From assembly GCA_002356515.1 (NCBI GenBank), contig AP017605.1, positions 5,503,020 to 5,567,019 of the forward strand: 64,000 nt of DNA, in the 5' to 3' direction. Of this stretch, positions 19,457-30,192 are shown piece after piece; within the stretch, counting starts at the first letter, position 1; the number at the start of each line of letters is the position of its first letter. Under the pieces are notes generated by a model. The model was not told the DNA's origin. It did no database searches and saw only the letters and a program-made list of their open reading frames with translations. Origin of the DNA: Mesorhizobium loti (GTDB lineage Bacteria; Pseudomonadota; Alphaproteobacteria; Rhizobiales; Rhizobiaceae). Position numbers and translations under genes: made by a program.

Positions 19457-20484
19457 GCGATCCTTTGCTGAAAGTCGAGAATCTGACCAAGCATTATCCG
19501 CTTGGGGCGGGATACCTGAAGAAGACCATCCCAGTGATCCGGGCGGTAGAGGATGTATCCTTCACCGTTGATGCGGGCGAGACGCTTTGCATCGTCGGGG
19601 AATCCGGCTGCGGCAAGTCGACCGTGGCGCGGCTCTTGATGCGACTTGTGGAGCCTACCGGCGGGCGCGTGCTGATTGAAGGAACCGACATTGCTGGCCT
19701 CAAGAAGGACGCGCTTCGCGCTTGGCGGCGTCGTATGCAGATGGTCTTTCAGGATCCTTACTCGTCGCTGAATCCGCGCCTCACGGCCGGGCAAATCATC
19801 ACCGAACCGGTCGAGAATTTTGAGCGCCTCAGCCGGAAGCAGCGTCAGGCGCTTGCCGTGGACCTTCTGCGAAAAGTCGGAATGTCGCCTGAGATGATGC
19901 ACAGGCTGCCATCCGAATTGTCGGGCGGTCAGCGCCAGCGGCTCGGCATTGCACGAGCGCTGGCTCTTGAGCCCTCGCTGATCATCGCCGACGAGGCGGT
20001 CTCGGCTCTGGACGTCTCCGTGCAGGCACAGATCTTGAACCTTCTTCTGGATCTCCAGCAGAAGATGGGCATTGCCTTCGTCTTCATCTCGCATGACCTC
20101 GGCGTCGTGGAGCATATCGCGCATCGCGTTGCCGTCATGTACCTGGGCCGGATCGTGGAACTCGCCCCGAGCGAGGCGCTCTTCGCGAAACCGGTCCATC
20201 CCTACACCGAGGCGCTGATCGCGGCAGCGCCGGTGCCGGATCCGACGCGGGTTCGGCTGGAGGCGCCCGTCGAGGGCGAGGTGCCAAGTCCGATCAACCC
20301 TCCGAGCGGATGCGCGTTCCATCCGCGCTGCCCGCTTGCGGTCGAGCGGTGCCGCATCGAAGTGCCGCCCTTAGTACCGATGGCAGACGGGCGCATCGTG
20401 GCCTGTCATGTGCGCGCTCCGGCTACAGGCATGCCGCACCTAGCGCGTGCCTCGACCAATTCGTCGTTCACCCCTATGGCATAG
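19453..20484 (+). CDS. ABC transporter ATPase, DppF type
   Basis: A 343-residue ATPase starting at the ATG overlapping the previous stop. It has Walker [11 protein letters not shown]-loop [11 protein letters not shown], signature SGGQRQR, Walker [13 protein letters not shown] and SHDLG. The DEA in place of DEP in Walker B is common in DppF. The C-terminal cysteine cluster ([14 protein letters not shown]) matches the partner ATPase. It is the last transporter gene, followed by CapA about 90 bp downstream. A decayed fragment of a close relative lies at 32140-32310. Confidence 0.92.
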   Translation: MSDPLLKVENLTKHYPLGAGYLKKTIPVIRAVEDVSFTVDAGETLCIVGESGCGKSTVARLLMRLVEPTGGRVLIEGTDIAGLKKDALRAWRRRMQMVFQDPYSSLNPRLTAGQIITEPVENFERLSRKQRQALAVDLLRKVGMSPEMMHRLPSELSGGQRQRLGIARALALEPSLIIADEAVSALDVSVQAQILNLLLDLQQKMGIAFVFISHDLGVVEHIAHRVAVMYLGRIVELAPSEALFAKPVHPYTEALIAAAPVPDPTRVRLEAPVEGEVPSPINPPSGCAFHPRCPLAVERCRIEVPPLVPMADGRIVACHVRAPATGMPHLARASTNSSFTPMA

Positions 20485-20577
20485 CGCATACGTATTCACC
20501 CCAGCGAACATACCGAGCGCACGCGACACGAAGCCGAGGTCGTGCCAAGTGAAAGTAGAGAGATAGAGGATAAATTT

Positions 20578-21981
20578 ATGGAGAAACATTTACACGAGAA
20601 TGGTCGTTATCCGGTGCGACGGGCTGACGGCTATGATGCGATCGGCTCAACCGAAACAAACGTTGCGGACGGCTTCACGATGGTGGCAGTTGGAGACCTC
20701 ATAGTCTCGCGAGCGCTGACTAATGGCCACCATCCCGGCTTTGGCGACATTGTCAAGATTCTTTGTAATGCCGATGTTACATTCGGCAACATGGAAACCC
20801 TGATCTTCGATATCCGATCGTTCAAGGGAAGTCCGGAGGCTGAGCACGGCGGTGCGTATCACATCAGCGTACCGGAACTGGGACCTGATTTGAAGGCGAT
20901 GGGGTTCAACATCGTCGGTCGCGCGAACAACCACACACTTGACTGGGGTCTTGAAGGCATGCGCGAGACGAGCCGGGTGCTGGATGAGAGCGGTATCGTC
21001 CATGCAGGTGCGGGCGAGAATCTCGCACAAGCTGGCGCCGCTCGCTTTTTGGAAACCGCACGCGGTCGCGCGGCATTGGTGTCATTGGCTACAACGTTCG
21101 CGCCTATGGCTCGAGCGTGCGATCCCGCTGGCGAGGCTCCCGGCAGACCAGGGCTTAATGCCCTTCGTTTGGCCCAAAGCATCGTCGTGCCGCCGGAGAT
21201 GCTTGAGAGTTTGAGGCGGGTACGTGATGCGTTGCCAGGCTACAAGGCGGGCGAAACGGATCCAAGCCGGGTCATGGTCGGTGGGGCAACATATAAGACA
21301 GGCAACAAGGCCGGCTACAGCTACGAAGCAGACCAGCGCGATGTCGCCGACATTCTACGAAACGTTCGCCGGGGCAAGCAGTTTTCCGACTTCTGCATTG
21401 TCACGAACCACGCTCACGAGCCTGGGGGGTGGAGCCAGGAACCGGCTGATTACGAACAATCGTTTGCGCACCAAATAATTGATGCCGGAGCGGACGCATA
21501 CGTCGGACACGGGCCGCATCTGTTGCGAGGCATCGAGATCTACAAGGGCCGCCCGATATTTTATAGCTTGGGGAATTTCTTTTACGACGACCTCCGGACG
21601 CCCGCCGGGGCGGACATGTTCGAAGCTTACGGAAAAGACCCACGAGTCGATACAGATGCCGAGGTGACAGTTGACGAGGAGGCGAAAGGGTACCCGATTG
21701 GGGAAGGGCTGTTCTATGCGGCGCTCTCGGCCCCAGTGTATTATGAGAGTGTTGTCACCGTCAGCCGCTTCGAACAGAACCACCTTGCTGAATTACGTCT
21801 TTATCCCATCGAGCTCGGTTTTTCGAATAGGTTTGCCAACCGGGGCGTCCCCCAGCTCGCCCCCACAACCCAAGCAAAAGCTATTCTGGAGCGCCTAAAG
21901 AACCTCTCGAAGCCATTTGGGACCGAGATCGTCATCGAGAACAACGTTGGAGTGATCAGATTGAGTCCGACTTCGCCGTGA
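20578..21981 (+). CDS. CapA-family putative metallophosphoesterase
   Basis: A 467-residue protein of the CapA / PGA_cap family. VAVGDLIVSR near 40, NMETLI, VGRANNHTLDWG, CIVTNHAHE and VGHGPHLLRGIEIYKGRPIFYSLGNF match the conserved metal-site blocks (D, N, H, H, GHxPH). The start at 20578 has an AGAGGA site; a GTG-led extension to 20542 is possible. No signal peptide is evident, so it may be cytosolic. CapA relatives act in poly-gamma-glutamate synthesis or export, but many solitary members have unknown substrates. Its place just after a peptide transporter suggests hydrolysis or modification of an imported peptide-like compound. Confidence 0.8.
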   Translation: MEKHLHENGRYPVRRADGYDAIGSTETNVADGFTMVAVGDLIVSRALTNGHHPGFGDIVKILCNADVTFGNMETLIFDIRSFKGSPEAEHGGAYHISVPELGPDLKAMGFNIVGRANNHTLDWGLEGMRETSRVLDESGIVHAGAGENLAQAGAARFLETARGRAALVSLATTFAPMARACDPAGEAPGRPGLNALRLAQSIVVPPEMLESLRRVRDALPGYKAGETDPSRVMVGGATYKTGNKAGYSYEADQRDVADILRNVRRGKQFSDFCIVTNHAHEPGGWSQEPADYEQSFAHQIIDAGADAYVGHGPHLLRGIEIYKGRPIFYSLGNFFYDDLRTPAGADMFEAYGKDPRVDTDAEVTVDEEAKGYPIGEGLFYAALSAPVYYESVVTVSRFEQNHLAELRLYPIELGFSNRFANRGVPQLAPTTQAKAILERLKNLSKPFGTEIVIENNVGVIRLSPTSP

Positions 21982-22042
21982 TTACTCGGCTGGGCTGCGG
22001 CATCTAGTTCTGTCCTCTATTCCGAGCGCTCAGAGTCGGTCA

Positions 22043-22850
22043 ATGGCTGATTCTGCGCATCAAAAGACTGCCCACGGCTGCGTGGATCATGGCTTCGGAG
22101 ACGTCGATGCGTGGCTGGCGCGCTGGTTGCGGGCGCACGGCATCGAGGCCTACGCCATCCATCCCGCCAGCGTTGCGGTGTCGCGCGAGCACCGCCGCGC
22201 CAAGACCGATCGTCTCGACACCGAGTTGTTGATGCGTGCCTTTCTTAGCTGGCTGCGCGGCGAGAAACGTCATTGCTCCATGGCTGCGATCCCGACCATC
22301 GAAGAGGAGGACGCGCGACGTCCGAGCCGCGAGCGGGAGAGCCTGGTCGGCGGGCAGACGCGGCTCATCAACCGCATCAAAGCGGTGCTCGCCCGCTTCG
22401 GCATCCACAGCTTCCGGCTGAGCCTGCGCAGCGCGGCGGACAGGCTCGAGAGCATTCGAACGGCTGAGGGGACGACGCTGCCGCACAACACCCACGCCGA
22501 GGTCCACCGCTTCCTCGAGCGGCTCAGCCTGGTGCGCCAGCAGATCCGCGCGATCGAACAGGAACGGGAGCGCAAGCTCTCTGCCTTCCCGGCGGCAGAA
22601 AACGGCCCGCACGCAATGGTTCGCCTCATCGCGCGGATCATCGGCATCGGCGTCGAGACAGCGGACATGCCGGTCCACGAGATTCTGTCGCGCGCCTTGC
22701 GCGATCGCCGCGCCGTGGCGCGCTATGCCGGGCTGACGGGGTCGCTGGACGCGAGCGGCGAGCGCCCCCGCGAGAAAGGGCTGGCACGCGCGGCAATGCC
22801 CGCGTGCGGCGCGGCATGATCCAGTTGGCCTGGCGGTTTCTGCGCTTCCA
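22043..22850 (+). pseudogene. IS110-family transposase, truncated and frameshifted
   Basis: The frame contains GIEAYAIHPASVAVSREHRRAK-type sequence with TDRLD, the middle of the IS110 DEDD domain, then the helical linker and the C-terminal transposase_20 region (ARIIGIGVETAD ... RRAVARYAGLTGS). The first ~50 residues with the initial Asp are missing or altered, and a frameshift near 22790 moves the last part (RRGMIQLAWRFLRFQK) to another frame. Confidence 0.8.
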
Positions 22851-23260
22851 AAAAGGACAGCGACCTCGCCCGAGGACCTTGAACATCTTGTCCTTCGGCG
22901 CGATGTGGTCGCGATAGTCGGCGACGATCTTGCAAAGATTGGCGCCGATCGCGGTTTCGATGGCGGGAATGACGGTAGCCAGCGTGTGGCCGTCATAGAG
23001 ATTGCCGGGCAGCGCCTTGACATGGGCGACGAAATGAGCCGCGGCTGCGCTGCAGCGTGGTGGCGACCGAGACCTTGACGCGAACTCATAGGGCTGGTGG
23101 GCCATGAATTCCACCTCGTGCAGGGAATAGACCTTGCGGCCCCGCTCGCGCTGCCGCTGGTCCCTGACGCGCCGGGTAAGCGCCAGCGGCAGGGCGAAGA
23201 CCTGGGCGAGATGCAGTGCTGAGAAAACGTGAGGCGGGGCTTGAGCCTCGCTGCTGCAGT
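22830..23260 (-). pseudogene. IS5-family transposase remnant
   Basis: The reverse strand reads KVYSLHEVEFM, HQPYEFASRSRS, then HFVAHVKALPGNLYDGHTLATVIP and NLCKIVADY. This is the central DDE region of IS5-type transposases (VAHVKALPGNPYDGHTL). Both ends are missing and frameshifts are present. It abuts the IS110 remnant. Confidence 0.75.
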
Positions 23261-23453
23261 TTCTGCTCAAAGATCCCACGCCACTGATGCATCACAACGA
23301 GATCATCTTCCGAGACGGTCGGATCGCCGGGACAATCACATCCGCTGACTACGTGCATACGCTCGGCCCATAGTGGGCGGGATAGGAATAGCCCTCCTTT
23401 TCCACGTCGAAATTGCTGACGATACCAATGATTGACTGCATCGTGGATGGTCC

Positions 23454-23800
23454 TCAAGTTCGCGAGAAGAGCTTGCGCTCCATGCTGGTTAGGCGTTCCG
23501 GGCCTCGTTCCGTCACCAGCACCGTCTCGCTGAAGCCCATCCCTGCCGCCATCATCAGCATATGAAACACCATTCCGGCCTCAAGGACCCATTCTGCGCC
23601 CGGCACGAACTTGCGGATAAATTCGCCGGCGGAGGGGCGATAATTGAGACCAAGCGAATAGCCGGCACGGTTGGTGTATGTCTCCCGCAGACCAGCCGCC
23701 AGAATCGGCTCGCGGCAAGCTCGGTCGATCATGCTGGCCGGTGTGCCTGGCCGCATCAGCGCGATGGCCTCGTCTTGGGCGCGGATGATTGTCTCGGCGA
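23454..23800 (-). pseudogene. M24 peptidase (DoeA/EutD-like) C-terminal fragment
   Basis: The last ~110 residues of an M24 metallopeptidase-fold protein: AIALMRPGTPASMID, NRAGYSLGLNYRPSAGEF, GMVFHMLMM and SETVLVTERGPERLT. The pattern is closest to ectoine-hydrolase-type M24 proteins (DoeA/EutD). The N-terminal domain is gone, replaced by a truncated group II intron maturase frame; the junction is near 23800. This is of interest because a DoeB-like deacylase is intact at 32643. Confidence 0.75.
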
Positions 23801-24643
23801 TACGAACGGTTGCCCCTTGGACGATCTTGTCTTCCAGAACCTGCAATCGCCAGCGGCCGCTGCTTCCCATCCGCCTTCGGTATAAACGTCCGGCGAGACG
23901 GTTGCGGGCGGTACGCTTCCCGATGAACCCGTTCGTGCAGATCCTTGAGATTGAGCTCGAGGCCAGGCTCGTAGTACTGCCAGGTCATGCCATCCACCCC
24001 CGGAGCGGCCTTGCGCCTGAGCGCGTACAACGCCGTCCGAAGCGTGTCGACATTGATGTGATGGAAGAGCGCGGTGAACCGTTCCTTCTTCCTCAGCCTT
24101 GCGGCTTCCGTACGCGGTCCAGCGACTGGGACATGCGAGCCCGGCTCTGTGTCCGGTGCATGTGTTGCTGTTCCGCGTTCCCCTTTCCCCGGCCTTGGCT
24201 CCACCAACTCCGCCGCCGGTTGCCCGGCTTTGTTCGTCGGCTTCCCAGCTACTATGCCCGATCAGACTTCTCCTGTCCGTTCATCATCGGCTACGGCTCC
24301 TCGCCTTCCCGATGCGGACCGGTGTGGCTGGACGCCACCCGGCCGGGCAAGAGACCTCCCAGGTTCCGACGTGTTCCTTTCATACGTGATGTGGCCCTAG
24401 ACCCCGGCAGGGCGACGGTGCCTCGCTTATCGGCTCCGCACTGTTGCCTTCGACGGATGAGAACGTCTCGGCCCCTGCAATCTTATCACTATCGTGGCTC
24501 ACTCCCACACCCCGCATGACTGCTGTGTACGATTCGCTGTGGTCGTAACCTCCCACGCCGCAACACTCGCTGCCGGGCGGGCGCTACCCCTTACCCGGGC
24601 CGGACTTGCACCGGCTGGAACTCGCCAGCTTCGCCTGGCGCAC
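23800..24643 (-). mobile_element. Group II intron, 5' part with truncated maturase
   Basis: On the reverse strand the element begins at 24643 with GTGCGCC, a typical group II intron 5' boundary, followed by ~430 bp of structured 5' RNA. A maturase N-terminus follows (ALYALRRKAAPGVDGMTWQ, FIPKADGKQRPLAIAG) to about 23850, where a frameshift shifts it to LEDKIVQGATV. The rest of the reverse transcriptase, domain V and the 3' end are absent. The remaining frame runs into the M24 fragment. Confidence 0.8.
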
Positions 24644-24738
24644 CTCATCCTGATTGACGCTGAGTCCGTATTGCCTCACGTAACGATGCTCCCCGAGATT
24701 CGAACGTTGCCTCATCCATTTTGCTCCCAGCTTAGGTG

Positions 24739-24789
24739 AAGGAGGCCCGGCGCGGAGATGGCCGGGGTTTCGCAGCGCCGGGCCTCCTT
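24739..24789 (-). terminator. Strong hairpin downstream of the IS transposase
   Basis: A perfect 15-bp inverted repeat (AAGGAGGCCCGGCGC at 24739-24753 and its complement at 24775-24789) with a 21-base loop, ~20 bp past the transposase stop. It has no strong T-run, so the terminator role is likely but not certain. Confidence 0.55.
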
Positions 24790-24807
24790 GGCGAGCGCCA
24801 GGAAGCC

Positions 24808-26322
24808 TCAGTGTGGCCTTGCGATCTCCGGGATCGGTTGCTCGTTGTTCAAGGGGCCAAACAGCAACGCGTCCGCCTTTTCGCTGCGCCAGACCTTCAG
24901 CCGACGCTGAAGTGTTCGAAGCAGTTTGTCCGGGTAATCGCCTGGATACTCGGCCTGCAGTCGTGACAGAAGTTCGCTGCCGGTTCGCCATGGTTCGGCT
25001 TCGAACCAATTTCGCAAGTCGGCAGTCGCCTTGACGAGAGGGTCGGGACGACGGCGGCCTCTTTTGGCTTTCACAATCGGGCGATCCGTCGGCCGGATAA
25101 CTCCGTCCTTCCAAGCTGTCCGCAAACTCGCCAGGAAAAGGTCGATTGGCTGAGCTGTCCCGTCAGGGCGCATGGCCGGCGGAGTATCGGCAAGCGCAGC
25201 GAGTCGCTCCTGCATGGTGCGGATATCGCGCAACAGCAGGACAGGATCGAGCCCGGCGTAGATTTCCTGCAGACGGGAGCGGACTGCATCTGAGGTGCGA
25301 GCGTCGGCAACCAGACGCTGATGCGGCGTAGCTGGCGGACTATACGTCTTGCGCACACGCGCGCCGTCGCGCTGCTTCGCGATCAACTTGAACGATGGCT
25401 GAAAGAAGTTCACGAACAGCCGCGCTGACCGGTAGAGCTTCGCTAGCAGCGTGGCGGCCTCTAGCCCCTCGAACCGACGATATCCGACCATCCTACGCAC
25501 CACGGCGCCATTCTTCTGCTCGACAAAGGCCTGGTCATTCTTGCGGTAGGGGCGGCAGCGCGTGAAGACGATGTTGGCGGCGTCGCAATAGGCCTTCAGC
25601 GTCTCGTTCATGAAAACGGTGTCGTTGTCCGTATCCAGGCCGAGAAGCGCGAAGGGCAGTTGCTTTCGCAATTCTGTGAGCACCGTGCTCAGCAGCGTCT
25701 GTTCGCGAACCAGCAGCGGCGCACACTCCGTCCAGCCGGTGGCGATGTCGGTGAGCACGAGGGTTTGGATGAAGCTGCCGCGAGCCGAAGGGCCGCTATG
25801 GGCCACGAGGTCCGCCTCAACGAAACCTGGCGCTGGATCGTCCCAATCCGCCGACGTTCTAATGGGAATGCTCCGTCGCAGGGCGTGCGCCCCGGGCCGT
25901 CGCCGAGGACGTCCCAAGCCTTCTCGGATCGGTCCCAGCGTCCTGTCGATCGTGGCCGCGCTCATCGCCAGCAATTTGCCCCGGATTTCGGGCGCCAGGT
26001 CGAAATGACCGTGCCGTTCCATCGCCTCGAGAAGGACGGGCAGCAACGCCTTCAGCCGCTTGCCGCAGACGCGGTCGGACGCCTCCCATAGCAATATGAG
26101 CGCATTGCGTTCCGCTTCATCATAAATCCGTGGCCGCGCTCGCCGGCCTGAAAGCGGCCCCTCACGGCGTCGTAGCAGCCGCATCGCGTGCTTGCGGTGA
26201 AAGCCCGTGATGACGACGAACTCGTCCAAAATTCTCACCTTCTCCGCCCGCGTCGAAGCACGATAGCGCTCTGAAACCGCCGTCGTCAGTTCTCTCCTTG
26301 TCGCCATACTCAGCCGTCCCAT
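24808..26322 (-). CDS. DDE/integrase-type transposase
   Basis: A 504-residue transposase with an N-terminal helix-turn-helix region (GFHRKHAMRLLRR) and an rve integrase core: EADLVAHSG, LDTDNDTVF and FVEQKNGAVVRRMVGY supply the DDE residues. It belongs to the integrase-like transposases often filed as ISNCY or IS481-like. The frame is intact and both inverted repeats are present, so the element could be active. Start: the Met of MGRLSMATRRE; a second Met five residues in is possible. Confidence 0.85.
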   Translation of the reverse strand: MGRLSMATRRELTTAVSERYRASTRAEKVRILDEFVVITGFHRKHAMRLLRRREGPLSGRRARPRIYDEAERNALILLWEASDRVCGKRLKALLPVLLEAMERHGHFDLAPEIRGKLLAMSAATIDRTLGPIREGLGRPRRRPGAHALRRSIPIRTSADWDDPAPGFVEADLVAHSGPSARGSFIQTLVLTDIATGWTECAPLLVREQTLLSTVLTELRKQLPFALLGLDTDNDTVFMNETLKAYCDAANIVFTRCRPYRKNDQAFVEQKNGAVVRRMVGYRRFEGLEAATLLAKLYRSARLFVNFFQPSFKLIAKQRDGARVRKTYSPPATPHQRLVADARTSDAVRSRLQEIYAGLDPVLLLRDIRTMQERLAALADTPPAMRPDGTAQPIDLFLASLRTAWKDGVIRPTDRPIVKAKRGRRRPDPLVKATADLRNWFEAEPWRTGSELLSRLQAEYPGDYPDKLLRTLQRRLKVWRSEKADALLFGPLNNEQPIPEIARPH

Positions 26323-26674
26323 CGTTGCCCCTGCTTACACCCCTCGGTAGGGAGCAACTTATGTGAGGCAACGGTTGAACATTCAGGAACATTTTCGACG
26401 AGGCAATGCGCCGCTCACCTTGTTTGTCGCCGCGCAGTCATCTCGTCGCAGTAGCGGCGGCGCGGGAAGGCACTGCATTCCTTGTGGCTTCGATGAGAAC
26501 CGTCGAAGGCGGCTCACTTGGCCCGGTCTGCCAGTCCAGTATCCCGGCTCTTCAACTTCGCGACCGTCTTCTAATTGCCGCACCCTGGCAGCCGCCTCAG
26601 GCTCTCTTTGAGCATTTTCGACCGCTCGACGGTCGCCTTAGTCGTGGTGGCGCTGCCGTGAAACCCTTATCAGG

Positions 26675-27344
26675 GTGCATCCTCTCATTCGCAGTAAAAC
26701 AACCACCATCAAACTACCGCTTGAGTTGCGTCGGCGTGTTGTTGCGTATGTCGATGAGGGACATGGTCACCGCGATGCTGCACGCCATTTCCGCGTTTCG
26801 CCTCGCTTTGTGAACAATCTGATCAATCTGCGCCGGCAGACCGGTTCGCTTGAAGCCCGCCGGCAGGGCCATGTTGGGGGCGGAAAGCTTGAGCCGTATG
26901 CCGAGTTTGTCCGCTTGCGGTTGGCCGAGACCGGCGAACTGACGCTGGATGAGCTTTGCGTCGAACTGGAGGAGCGCGGGGTGAGCGTGCACCGCTCCAA
27001 TGTCGGGCGCCTGCTCCAACGCCTGGGGCTCAGTCATAAAAGAAACTCTACAGGCCAGCGAGCAGCAGAGGGCCGACGTGCGCCAGGCGCGTGAACTATG
27101 ATGGGGCGGCGAAAGCGCTTCTTCAACAAGGCTTTGACGCGGTTGATCTTCATCGATGAGACGTCGACCAAAGCCATCCACACCATCAATCGAGATGGCC
27201 TACTCAAAACTCAAGGCGCGGCTGCGAAAGAAGGCGGCCAGAACCTTTGATGCCCTCTGCGAGGCTCTCGGCGATATCTGCCATCTGTTCCAGCCAGCCG
27301 AATGCAGAAACTTCTTCAAAGCTGCCGGATATGAGGGCGATTAA
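26675..27344 (+). pseudogene. IS630-family transposase remnant
   Basis: The first ~115 codons give the IS630 helix-turn-helix half (LPLELRRRVVAYVDEGHGHRDAA, then ELTLDELCVELEERG). A frameshift follows near 27050, then only RFFNKALTRLIFIDETSTK, one DDE block. The frame from 27195 gives the family C-terminus (LKARLRKKAARTFDALCEAL ... FFKAAGYEGD). Most of the catalytic core is deleted. Confidence 0.85.
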
Positions 27345-27832
27345 TCGCGACACGCTTTTAGGATCAACACCTGGGCGTCGAAAACGGCTGGCTACGCGGG
27401 CGGCGGTGGTCCCGCCGTCGCGTTCGATGGATGACAACCTCACGGCTCGCGTTAACCGGGCGCACACCTGAAGCACCTGCTTGACGATGTCGGGCGGGTT
27501 CTGTTCAACCTCGTCCGTGTGGCCGGCTCTCGCTTTATGTGGCTTCGACAGTCGCAATGTCGACAGCGCCCCATCTGGCTTCTAGATGACAACAATATAC
27601 AAATTGCGTTTGACGCAAGCCGCGTGGCGATTAAGCTTGATTAATGAACAAACCTAAATGGCCATGTCGAATGCCCATAAGGTCCATAGTTTTGAAATAG
27701 CAGATGCCGGGTATCGAGACTTTCTTCGAAATGTAAGAATGAAGCAAAGCCGAGAAACCTTCACCACGATATATTTGATGTTTGTTGAAGGTACCTATGA
27801 GTCAACAATAAATATTCAGAGAGATGAGATTA
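27345..27832. other. Intergenic region upstream of the second amidase
   Basis: No gene is supported. The right half (27580-27830) is AT-rich compared with its surroundings, as expected for a promoter region. A 61-codon frame there matches nothing I know. Confidence 0.4.
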
Positions 27833-29254
27833 ATGGACTCTGAGGCAATGGGCTTTACACCAGCCGTAGAGCTGGCTGAACTCGTCAGAAGCAAAAAGAT
27901 TTCGCCTGTGGAGTATATGCGCACGCTACTGGCTCGCATTACTGAGCTGGAGCCCAAGATAAACGCCTTCGCTTACGTAGCGGCAGATCACGCTATGGAT
28001 GAGGCGAAAAAGGCGGAAGGCGCGCTGATGAGCGGTGGGCGGATCGGACGGTTGCACGGCGTGCCTGTCACGATCAAAGATCACTCGATCACCAAGGACA
28101 TGCCGACACAGCACGGCAGCAAGATCTACGCCGGGCATCAGCCGACCGAGGATGCGCCGCTCGTCCAGCGCCTGCGCGCAGAGGGCGCGATCATCATCGG
28201 CAAGACCACCGTGCCTGAGATGGGCTGGACCGGCGTCTCGCGCAGCCCACTCACCGGCATTACGAGCAATCCGTGGAAGCTCGGCTACAATGCCGGCGCT
28301 TCATCGGCTGGCGCAGGCGCTGCGGCTGCGGCAGGCTACGGTCCGCTGCACCAAGGCAGCGACGGCGCAGGATCGATCCGCATGCCCGCGCATTTCTGCG
28401 GCATCTACGGATTGAAACCAAGTTTCGGGCGTATTCCGAACTATCCGGTCCCCGGCAGTGACATGACGACCCACAACGGGCCTATGACACGAACTGTGGC
28501 CGACGCCGCGCTGATGACTGAAGTCATGGCCGGTCCGCATTCTCTCGATCATACGACGCTGGAGGCGGGGCCTGCCAGCTATCTGGGCCGCATGCACGAG
28601 GGCATAAAGGGCAGGCGGATCGCCTACAGCCCCGATCTGGGTTTTGCCCGTGTCGATCCGGAAGTCGCGGAACTGGTGAAGGCCGCCGCGGCACGCTTTA
28701 CCGAACTTGGTGCAGTTGTGAAGGAAGTACCCACCCCGTGGGCGAAGGACGGACCGGAACTGATCCGGTTCTTCTGGTCTGCGCACCTGACCGGCCTAGC
28801 ACAATACCTCCCGAAATGGGAAGCGGAGATGGATCCTGGGCTCGTCGCTTGCATTAAGCACTCTGAGAACGTCTCCGTCGCGCGCTACCAGGAGATGCGC
28901 TATCGGAAGATGACCTACGTCGCGAACATCCATCGCTGGTTCCAAGATTGGGACTTGCTATTGACACCGTCCGCTTCAGTCGCCGCTTTCCAAGCCGACA
29001 AGCTGATGCCCGATCATTGGCCGACGCATGCTTGGGACTGGATCATGTGGGCGGAGTTCTCCTACCCGTTCAACATGTCATGGAACCCGGCTGCAAGCGT
29101 CCCGTGCGGCTTTACTCCGGCAGGCCTACCGGTGGGACTGCAGATCGTCGGCAAACGTTTCGACGATCTGGGCGTGTTGCAGGCCTCGGCGGCGTTCGAA
29201 CAGCTGCAGCCTTGGAAGGACAAGCGTCCGCGGCTCTCAACCAAAAATATGTAA
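27833..29254 (+). CDS. Amidase signature family hydrolase
   Basis: A 473-residue amidase. Catalytic blocks: the lysine in PVTIKDHS (~83), GASSAGAGAAAAAGYGPLHQGSDGAGSIRMPA (two serines and flanking glycines, ~160-190) and CGIYGLKPSFGRIP. I start at the ATG of MDSEAMGF, preceded by AGAGAGATGAG; starts three codons upstream or five downstream cannot be excluded. It is not a close duplicate of the amidase at 8783. It is followed directly by a decayed deacylase, with the intact deacylase 3.4 kb further on, which suggests an original amidase-deacylase pairing in amide or N-acyl amino-acid breakdown. Confidence 0.85.
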   Translation: MDSEAMGFTPAVELAELVRSKKISPVEYMRTLLARITELEPKINAFAYVAADHAMDEAKKAEGALMSGGRIGRLHGVPVTIKDHSITKDMPTQHGSKIYAGHQPTEDAPLVQRLRAEGAIIIGKTTVPEMGWTGVSRSPLTGITSNPWKLGYNAGASSAGAGAAAAAGYGPLHQGSDGAGSIRMPAHFCGIYGLKPSFGRIPNYPVPGSDMTTHNGPMTRTVADAALMTEVMAGPHSLDHTTLEAGPASYLGRMHEGIKGRRIAYSPDLGFARVDPEVAELVKAAAARFTELGAVVKEVPTPWAKDGPELIRFFWSAHLTGLAQYLPKWEAEMDPGLVACIKHSENVSVARYQEMRYRKMTYVANIHRWFQDWDLLLTPSASVAAFQADKLMPDHWPTHAWDWIMWAEFSYPFNMSWNPAASVPCGFTPAGLPVGLQIVGKRFDDLGVLQASAAFEQLQPWKDKRPRLSTKNM

Positions 29255-29275
29255 CTTGCCCACTGTCGTCGTCCT

Positions 29276-29700
29276 TCGGGCGGCGGGGAGCGACACTCCA
29301 CACTTTACCTTCGATCTCGACGCTGCAGGCTGAGCACGGGCACCTTGTTGTCCCCAAAGGCGCGGATTGCGAAGCTTCGCTTCCGGTCTTCAGTCGCAAT
29401 AAAGGGGAGGGACCCGCGCCTTCCTATCACAGGCGGATGTCATGGCAATGAATAGAAGTCTAGCCAGACACTTGAGGCGCTTCTCGTCTGACGAGCTGAA
29501 ACCGCCCGCGGATGGAATCTTCGAACCTCGCTGTTCGGTGCTGGATAAAATGAAGCAGGGAGATCCCATAGGCATCCTTCATCCGATGGATACGCTGTCG
29601 GCTGGTTCCATTGATATTCGCGCGCGCGCCACGCTATCGGTTGCGGTATAAGATCCGGAGCATATGTCGACGCCGACGAGGGGGTGGCGCTCCTTGCGAG
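29276..29700 (+). pseudogene. Decayed paralogue of the DoeB-like deacylase
   Basis: Bases 29300-29440 match the first ~60 codons of the intact gene at 32643 (HFTFDLD ... GHLVVP, LPVFS, NKGEGP). Bases 29465-29640 match its C-terminal part (SDELK, ADGIFEPR, VLDKMKQGD, IGILHPMDTLS). The middle two thirds, with the catalytic residues, is deleted and frameshifts are present. It lies right after the second amidase. Confidence 0.85.
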
Positions 29701-30192
29701 ACCGCTCAAACGCTGAGGATCGGGGGCGCCTTGCCATTGAGTCAGCCAATCGATTGTGCAGCGGCAAGAAATTAAAAGACGCCGCACCTCCTCCGAGGCC
29801 ACGGGCGGCTCAAAGTCAAATTCAGTCGGTCTTCGCTATCATCTAGAAGCGAGATGGATTAGATGCCGCAACGGCCATGACAGCCGCTCAGAATTCTCAC
29901 GCTGCTTGCAAAAAGCTCATGAAGCGGCCAGCTCGTTCTGGTAACAAGACTGACAAGACTCGCTCCTCTCCATCCCGTCAGCCCATAACATCGAACACGC
30001 TCTCGCAGATCGGAACCCTGAGCGGCAATCCTCGTCGCCGTCGCTGATCTCAAGACGCCCGAATCCTGCAGCGTCCGGGGAAGCTGTTGCCTTGCTCGGC
30101 TCTTTGGGCGCGCCATCACCACTTTCTGCAAAGCATAGCGCGATCGGTCGCCATCTGGTGCAAGCGCTAGTACGGGGAGTACACCCGTAAAG
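29701..30192. other. Gene-free stretch
   Basis: I see no gene, repeat or hairpin here that I can support. Confidence 0.4.

Larger units (their letters stand above)
24671..26371 (-). mobile_element. Intact ~1.7 kb DDE insertion sequence
   Basis: Bounded by imperfect inverted repeats: TTGCCTCACGTAACGATGCT at 24671 and its near complement at 26350-26371 (ending TTATGTGAGGCAA). It encloses one long transposase gene. I see no clear target duplication. The left end lies 27 bp from the 5' boundary of the truncated group II intron, so nested insertions are likely. Confidence 0.8.

Noticed and set aside
19222..20322. A long reverse-strand frame of 366 codons
   Set aside because: It lies fully antisense to the two transporter ATPases with all their motifs; its translation has no domain and arises from GC-rich codon bias.
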